Source of the DNA: Stachybotrys elegans
Taxonomy: Eukaryota; Ascomycota; Sordariomycetes; Hypocreales; Stachybotryaceae
Direction: 5' to 3'
Assembly: GCA_020746835.1 (NCBI GenBank)
Contig: JAGPNK010000003.1
Coordinates: forward strand, 744,001 to 808,000
DNA: 64,000 nucleotides
Below are positions 58,406 through 64,000 of the stretch, in pieces (positions within the stretch are counted from its first letter, which is position 1; each line of letters begins with the position of its first letter). The notes under the pieces were generated by a model. It did no database searches, had not been told where the DNA came from, and saw only the letters and a program-made list of their open reading frames with translations. A program made the position numbers and the translations under genes.

Positions 58406-58526
58406 CACGTAAGCGAATCTGCCTTCTTAAACTTCGCAATTTGCCACGACTTGTTCAGACACTTGGCCTGGCAATTAATTATCTCATCGGTCCTGGCGCT
58501 ATGATCAGACGGCGTCCGTTGGAATA

Positions 58527-60090
58527 ATGTCTACAACTACAACATCCAGTCGCTCTTGCGCTAACTGCCGCGCGGCGAGAAAGGCGGTCGGAAAGACCCT
58601 GTTGTCTCATCGTGACACAGTCAAGAGGCTAACTCAGCAACAGTGCGATAGAAAGAAGCCGCATTGTACCCGATGCGTGCGCTTAGGCTACGTCTGCCCA
58701 ACCTCCGAGGGAAATCAATGGATTTTCAAGAAGCCAGTTGTTGGCCATAAAGCTCATAAAAGGGCTCGTCATGCAGCCAAGCCCAATAGGACCGTGGTTC
58801 CTGTGGCTAAGGCTCCTGAGATGACGGTTTCGGTTCCATCAAGCCAGTCGACACGCATTGCATGTGACTTGATTCACTACCTTGAGGTCACCGACGTGCG
58901 TTATACCATTATCTCTTTTGGCGAGTTCTTACGATTTCTTCCTCAACGTGTAGAGACAAACACGACATTGGAGATAGCAGTTGACGCATTCACCACTGCG
59001 TTTCGGGAGATGGATTGTGAGCAGAAATCGCCTACGTTATTGAGAAAGTACGGTCAAGCTTTAAGTTCCGTCAGACATGATCTGCAATTCAACGCAGAAT
59101 CCCAGCTCGTCAACTTGTCATGTTCCATATTCCTGCTCTTGCTCACCCAGGTATTGCACTTTGCACCTTCTTGGAGAAAACAGTACTGAATCTGCTCTAG
59201 ATATGGATGGGCCAGCTGGTACCTCCAGTCAACTCACACCACCAAGGTCTCGCGCACCTGGTTGAGGTATTAGCTCAACAGGAAACGTCAGACGAGATGC
59301 AAAGACGCATCATCTTGGATCTATGCACACCCGTGGTATGAGCTGCTCAAGCCACATATTCCGCATTTGTCTACTGACAATCTTGCAGGTAGTCGCCAGC
59401 ATCACAGACCAGAGAGTCAGGCTGAGCCCTCGTGTGTGGCAACTCCTGAAACGTCTCTCTTCTCAGAAGCCCACCACTCAGGGAACAACCGGGGACAATA
59501 GCAATCCCTCCGAGAAGGACGACAATCGCATACCCCACGCTCTACGGCTCCAAGTAATCGCCCGGCTTCAGTACTACCTGAATGAACCCGAGATATATTA
59601 CAAAGAGATACGCTCTTGGTACACAACCTCAAAGACGGATATTTCACTTATGTGGCAACGAGTATACGTTCCCTGCAGCAAGCCACCACAACCTGACCAT
59701 CCAAAGGCTCGACCATATCGAGATGGGCTGGCTGCCGTCTCTCTGATGCTTTCGATTGCTATTATTCTCAACAGGGTTCTCGAGGCATTCTTTCCCGGCG
59801 ATTCTGCTCTTCGAAGTGAACTATACATGCACCTTGATAGAATTATTTGGAGTGGAAACCAAGCCGTGGTTTACAGGCCCATCGGGACCGGATTCATGAC
59901 ATGGTGCCTCTCTCTGTGTCTATCGGTGGCAGACGACCCGGTACAGAAGGAGGCTATCCACCAGCTTCTGTTACAGCGTCCCAGTGGCCGTGGTGTCCCT
60001 TACCCAACCGATAAGGTGAATCAGTGGCGTTCCAAGTTCGCGCAAATCAAGCAACGCCTGAGCGTCTCTCATACACCTCCAGGTGATTAA
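58527..60090 (+). CDS. Zn2Cys6 transcription factor
   Basis: Four exons (58527-58586, 58644-59150, 59201-59335, 59389-60090) encode about 467 residues. Introns are 57, 50 and 53 nt, all phase 0. The first splits the zinc cluster. After its removal the cluster is intact: Cys11, 14, 21, 28, 31 and 38 (CANCRAARKACDRKKPHC, then TRCVRLGYVC). The rest has the Leu-rich helices of the short fungal regulators that lack a full PF04082 core, with LSCSIFLLLLTQ-IWMGQL across the second splice. Intron 1 is 57 nt with no stop in frame, so retaining it would add 19 residues between the second and third Cys and should destroy the cluster. The target genes are unknown; the HET gene downstream converges on it. 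Confidence 0.85.
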
Positions 60091-60238
60091 TTTGACAGAT
60101 TCAGCCTCGAAGAGCTCGAAGCATAGCCAGGTCAACGAAATAAGAGGTCCTGTGGAATTCACTTGGTAAAGATGCTGCAAAAGAGGACGAATTGGGGCTG
60201 AATCTAGTGCAAAACGCGTGACTATGAAGACTAGGTCA

Positions 60239-62170
60239 TTATACCAGAAATATATCCTGTTCCTTCAACCCGAGCTTCTCGCGCATCTCGTTCGACTCAA
60301 TAGCCTCCATGTCCATAAAACCATGGACATAGGCGACGGAAACGAGCTGGTACTGGATTTGACTTCCGCTCCCAACAGGCCGCAGCACCAGCGGCACTTT
60401 TGCCCCGTCCACACAAGCAACCACGTCGCCCTCCCTCGTCGGTGGCGTAATCATCGTGTACAGGTTGTTGTCGGTCAGGCAGAAGATCCATTTTTGATAC
60501 ACTGACTCCCAGGACCTGCAAATGCTGCGCTGGGAGAAACAAGACTCGACAGCGTAAAACCCATATTCGTTGCGGGTGGGAGGTTTGTGCAGCAGTTCGA
60601 GGTAGCGATCCCGTACGTACTTGTCTTCCTCGTCCACCATTTCGGGGGTGAGCCGGCGCTTTGGAAAACTCTCAGTGTCCATCACAAGGGTCCGCCAATA
60701 TGCTGTGACAACCGACTCCCCGGTCACATATGCATGGGGGCTTTCTGATGCATCAAGCCAGCGCTCGTCCAGATAGCTCTTGAACCATTTGTATGGCAAG
60801 GCGTCCCTTTCTAGATAAGTATTTCTTATTTTCGCCTGTTTGATGGGCCCGATGTGACCAAGGATGGTCCCTTTTGTCTGCAAGGTGCTGCTTGAAATGA
60901 TGCGGCAGGGAACCTCACAAGACGGTCTCCCAGCATTGTAGATATTTCTTTGTGCGAACAACTTGACTTCTCCGTCTTGCATGAAGTTGGCTACCCATGA
61001 CGGAAGTGGATCGCTCTTCGTATCAGCAGGTCCTGGCAAGCTGGACTCGTTGGCGTCGGCTGATGGATCGTGGAAAGATTGCCATGGACTTTGACATATT
61101 ATATCGAGATTTCCGGAGTTGTTGATGAGCCACTCTGTGACTTCCATGTACACTTGCTGATATGGCTTGCTGTAGTCAACATTGAAGCCAACCTTTTCGC
61201 TTACAAGACCAAGCAAGCCGTAGATCTTGTCGCGAGGGTCCGATGAATCTGTGTGTCGGAAGCGCGCTAGTACGTCGATGAGTGTAGACTCTCCCTCTCC
61301 CTTCGCAATGTCCTTCATGACGCGACGCTGGTGGTCGATTGTCTGGACCAAGTCGAAGTACCTGGTGATACTTTGAAGAGTGCCGTGTCCAAAAGTACCA
61401 TGAAAAGCATCTGCGTATGGTTCATCGCCGAGGAAGTTGGAGACTACATCCCATTCGAGGGTGTGTGGACCAAATACCAGCAGGACTTTGGGAGCGATGG
61501 ATATTTCCTGCATCACCCACAGTCGATGCCAGACAACGGGTTGTTTGAGAAAAGCATACAGGTTGTCCTGCTCTTTGTAACTTAGCAGGGCTCGCTCGGG
61601 AGCATCATCGCGGTGGTCAATATAGCTTCCCCAGTTGGAGCGTTTCTCTTGATACCGGGCTTGCATCGTTTGCAGTGTCTGTTGGTCCCTCTGCACCATG
61701 TTGCTCAGGAGTTTCATCCCTTCCCAGACCTCAATATCTCTTTCGCTCTGGGTTTTGTTCTTGGGTCCGGGGCAATTGTCGAGAGGCCCTATCCACAGCA
61801 GATCCTGCGTACACTTGGAATAGATGGTCCTCATCAGCGTGACCTGGTGATTGCGTTCTGCGGTCGACGCCTGGTTGATGCAGATGTTGTCAACCCATAT
61901 AACGCGAGCGTCTGTGGATGAGCGTAAGCCACGGAGGGCTAGTTCAAGATTGGCCGTCACAGTCAACGAGTGGCCATTGACGGCGATGTCCTTTTGGATG
62001 GCGGCATTTCCCCAGGCGTATGACAGTCCTTCATAAGCCGGCGCCGAATGTAAGGACACGGTATGTAGATGTCCTTGAATGGGCGCTTCGGGGTCTGAGG
62101 CTGGAAGCAGGGTAAAGAGTCGTATTTGAGGGACGGACGAGTCCAAAACATCGTACATCGAGTCCGGCAT
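60239..62170 (-). CDS. HET-domain protein (heterokaryon incompatibility)
   Basis: A single exon on the minus strand. From the preferred start MPDSMYDVLDSS it encodes 643 residues; the frame is open to an ATG 36 codons upstream (62278), whose extra sequence is not HET-like. The HET domain spans about residues 46-200: YEGLSYAWGNA, RVIWVDNICINQ, RNHQVTLMRTIYSK and DLLWIGP. Later the usual HET-protein segments follow (LWVMQEISIAPKVLLVFG, RFRHTDSSDPRDKIYGLLGL, PSWVANFM). No stops or frameshifts are seen, so this copy is probably functional. HET proteins act in non-self recognition and trigger cell death after fusion of unlike individuals. The partner locus, if any, is not identifiable here. Confidence 0.9.
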   Translation of the reverse strand: MPDSMYDVLDSSVPQIRLFTLLPASDPEAPIQGHLHTVSLHSAPAYEGLSYAWGNAAIQKDIAVNGHSLTVTANLELALRGLRSSTDARVIWVDNICINQASTAERNHQVTLMRTIYSKCTQDLLWIGPLDNCPGPKNKTQSERDIEVWEGMKLLSNMVQRDQQTLQTMQARYQEKRSNWGSYIDHRDDAPERALLSYKEQDNLYAFLKQPVVWHRLWVMQEISIAPKVLLVFGPHTLEWDVVSNFLGDEPYADAFHGTFGHGTLQSITRYFDLVQTIDHQRRVMKDIAKGEGESTLIDVLARFRHTDSSDPRDKIYGLLGLVSEKVGFNVDYSKPYQQVYMEVTEWLINNSGNLDIICQSPWQSFHDPSADANESSLPGPADTKSDPLPSWVANFMQDGEVKLFAQRNIYNAGRPSCEVPCRIISSSTLQTKGTILGHIGPIKQAKIRNTYLERDALPYKWFKSYLDERWLDASESPHAYVTGESVVTAYWRTLVMDTESFPKRRLTPEMVDEEDKYVRDRYLELLHKPPTRNEYGFYAVESCFSQRSICRSWESVYQKWIFCLTDNNLYTMITPPTREGDVVACVDGAKVPLVLRPVGSGSQIQYQLVSVAYVHGFMDMEAIESNEMREKLGLKEQDIFLV

Positions 62171-62662
62171 GGTGAGTCGACGAGTTGATGGGATAGGAGG
62201 ATGATACAGCGGTTGGTTGAATAAGAATCTTCTCCGGGAGCCGAGTTCTTTATGCAATGGTCCAAAAATCTCTCGCAACCATTACCATGTAGTAGCATAA
62301 GGACATTGATGTTGCTGACAATTAACGTGAGCTGCAGGAGAGGTTCGTGGCGAAGCATTTTAACCTGGCCATGCCTGTTCCCCACTTCGCCGCCTGCGCC
62401 TATTTTGGACCTTCCTGCGCAATCCTGAATTATGCCTTTGACAATTTAAAACGGATGTTGAGGCTGTGTTGGGCGCTCGATGTCCCCAGTTGATTGCGCG
62501 CAAATTCACGTAAGAAATCTTTCATGACATTTCACCCAACCAATATCACCAGAGATATATCAGATCCACAAGTCCCCTCGTCTGGGCTTCTTTCTGTCTT
62601 CTTGGAAAAAAGGCGCTGAGCCCTCCTCCCCATGCCGACTAGGCATTTACAACGGCCACGGT
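62171..62662. other. Promoter of the HET gene and 3' region of the DUF4246 gene
   Basis: 492 bp with no gene of its own. Both neighbours are on the minus strand. No distinctive element seen. Confidence 0.4.
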
Positions 62663-64000
62663 CTAGTGCTCGCAAAAGTTGTACTCCATCCTCCCCCATT
62701 CTGTCCTCGACTCTTGGTGGTGGTGTGTTCTCTCCTCCATCAACTTGAGCCTATGCTCCTTTGCCTCCTCCAGGCTCATAGGCAGGTCATAATCTCCGAG
62801 CTCGGCGCGCACCATGGCGAAAATTTCGGGCGGCAAGTCGTCACTTCGATTTGCCACGTCGCGCAGTGCCTCTGGGCAATCGTCGGCAGCTCTTTCCAAG
62901 ATTAGTCTTGCGATAGTCTGTGGAATCTTTTCCGCCTCCGCCTTGTCGAGCCCGCTGAACGTCTTCTCAAGCCACCAGTCTCGCTGCTGCGGGGGGACGT
63001 TGGCTGTACTGATGATGCGATTGTGGGGATCGACAAGCCAAATGGCAATGAAGCGGCGGTGACCTGGCTTGGTCCTGTCCTGGAGCTCGAAGGATGAAAC
63101 GCGATGCTGAAAGGTATTGGGGAACGCAATCAGTCTGCCCTCCTTCGTCTCCACGCTGCCGTAATTCTGTAGGCATGAACCACCCCTCAGTGTCGTACCG
63201 TAGACCAGCTCAAGCCAGCCGAAAGAGTCTTGCCCGACCACATCCTGGAGTTCGTACTGGTCATAGGTGGTTTGCATCCGAAAGTCCAAATAGCTTGATG
63301 TGACGTTCTCCGAATCGAGGTAGTATAAAGCTGTGCCGACAATCTTCTCGTTCAGCATGCCCTCGACATGCCAGCTTCCCTGAGGGAACACTGGCTTTTC
63401 TGGTGTCAGTTCAATGGAGGCCATCTTGACAATAACCTGGAGGTCCTTGAACTTATCCCGTAGCGACTGGCCTGGTTCTACCCCATACTTCCATGGCTGG
63501 AAAGTAGGCGTTTCGGGCTGGACTGGAACACGGGTTCTACACCAATGGATCATCTTCCTGGTCCCTGAGTAGCGGTGTCCTTCTGAATCCTCTTCGTCCT
63601 CGCTTTCGGTATCCGACTCAGACAATGAATCTTCGTCATCCCGCTTGCTCTCGACTTGTGCAGCCTCGGGCAATTTTACCTTCCGCAGCGGAGGGTCCCA
63701 GTTTTCATCGTTTTCATCACTGTTGATAACAAGCAGCAAACTGTCAGTGAATCGAGGAGCAAGAAAACTGCCTGCGTAACTTACTCGGGATTTTCTGGGA
63801 TAGGGTAACGCGGCCGTGTTCTTGAGGATGCTTTTGACTCATCTCTGGGACCTCTCCCCCCTCTGTTGTAGTTGTATGGGATTACGCAGTTCTCCCAGGC
63901 AGGCAGAGCCTTTTCAATGAGCCGTTCAATGACTCGATAAATAGGACGGTACTTGGTAGGGTGGAGATTGTTGATGTAGCTTGTGAAGCGGACCGTGCCG
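62663..64000 (-). CDS. DUF4246 protein, 5' part outside the window
   Basis: The minus-strand exon 63719-62663 joins across a 65-nt intron (gtaagt to caacag) to an upstream exon, 64000-63785, that runs off the right edge. The visible part is about 424 residues. The upstream exon reads GTVRFTSYINNLHPTKYRPI, a hallmark of DUF4246 (PF14033), then an acidic Ser/Glu linker (DDEDSLSESDTESEDEED). The body follows: GSWHVEGMLNEKIVGTALYY, VETKEGRLIAFPNTFQHRVS and GHRRFIAIWLVDPHNRI. The family is thought to have a dioxygenase-like jelly-roll fold; I see an H-x-E pair (SWHVEG) and a later His (FQHRVS) in fitting order, but iron binding is inferred. Function is not established in any fungus known to me. 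Confidence 0.85.

Noticed and set aside
1..64000. tRNA, rRNA, CRISPR or bacterial-type operon features
   Set aside because: No cloverleaf-like B-box context was found by eye and no array of short identical repeats with unique spacers; the window is eukaryotic in style.

Overview
The window looks like a gene-moderate stretch of a filamentous ascomycete (Pezizomycotina) chromosome. Nearly all genes carry 50-100 nt introns with GTRNGT-like donors, and the protein families are typically fungal: an iterative polyketide synthase, Zn2Cys6 regulators, fungal P450s, HET, 2EXR, F-box and DUF4246 proteins. I do not assign a genus. All gene models below were spliced by hand from the sequence; no homology search was run.

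Region 1 (about 1.7-20.2 kb) is a small secondary-metabolite cluster. It holds a Zn2Cys6 regulator, a 2952-residue highly reducing-type polyketide synthase (KS-AT-DH-MeT-KR-ACP-R, with no enoylreductase that I can see and a reductive release domain), a P450, a trichothecene-acetyltransferase-like acyltransferase and a class I SAM methyltransferase. The simplest reading is that the synthase makes a C-methylated, partly unsaturated chain released as an aldehyde or alcohol, which the P450, acyltransferase and methyltransferase then modify. The product is not predictable from sequence alone.

Region 2 (21-34.3 kb) is accessory. It holds a 696-residue protein with a fungal NACHT-associated type N-terminus, a twice-frameshifted membrane protein gene, a second P450 (CYP7/CYP8-like heme motif), two halves of a broken fungal transcription-factor domain, a 2EXR protein, a HET gene with one in-frame stop, a class II aldolase-like gene and a small membrane-helix protein.

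Region 3 (35-47.7 kb) mixes decay and intact genes. It has a 732-bp foldback element with minisatellite arms and a 9-bp target duplication, and a broken FAD amine oxidase gene carrying a 219-bp insertion between 16-bp direct repeats. Next to it is an intact 2-oxoadipate dioxygenase/decarboxylase (HglS/DUF1338) gene. Then come a PD-(D/E)XK-like nuclease-fold protein, a five-exon F-box protein and the degraded carrier-reductase end of an NRPS-like enzyme.

Region 4 (47.7-64 kb) starts with about 7 kb of sparse sequence holding one small probable membrane protein. It then has a 3052-bp Mutator-like relic with 115-bp terminal inverted repeats, 9-bp target duplications and an AT-rich, stop-filled interior consistent with RIP. 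The window ends with a second Zn2Cys6 regulator, a full-length HET protein and the 3' part of a DUF4246 gene that runs off the edge.

Many disabled genes carry stops explainable by C-to-T (or G-to-A) transitions. Together with the AT-rich transposon this suggests past RIP-like mutation, but single stops could also be ordinary drift.
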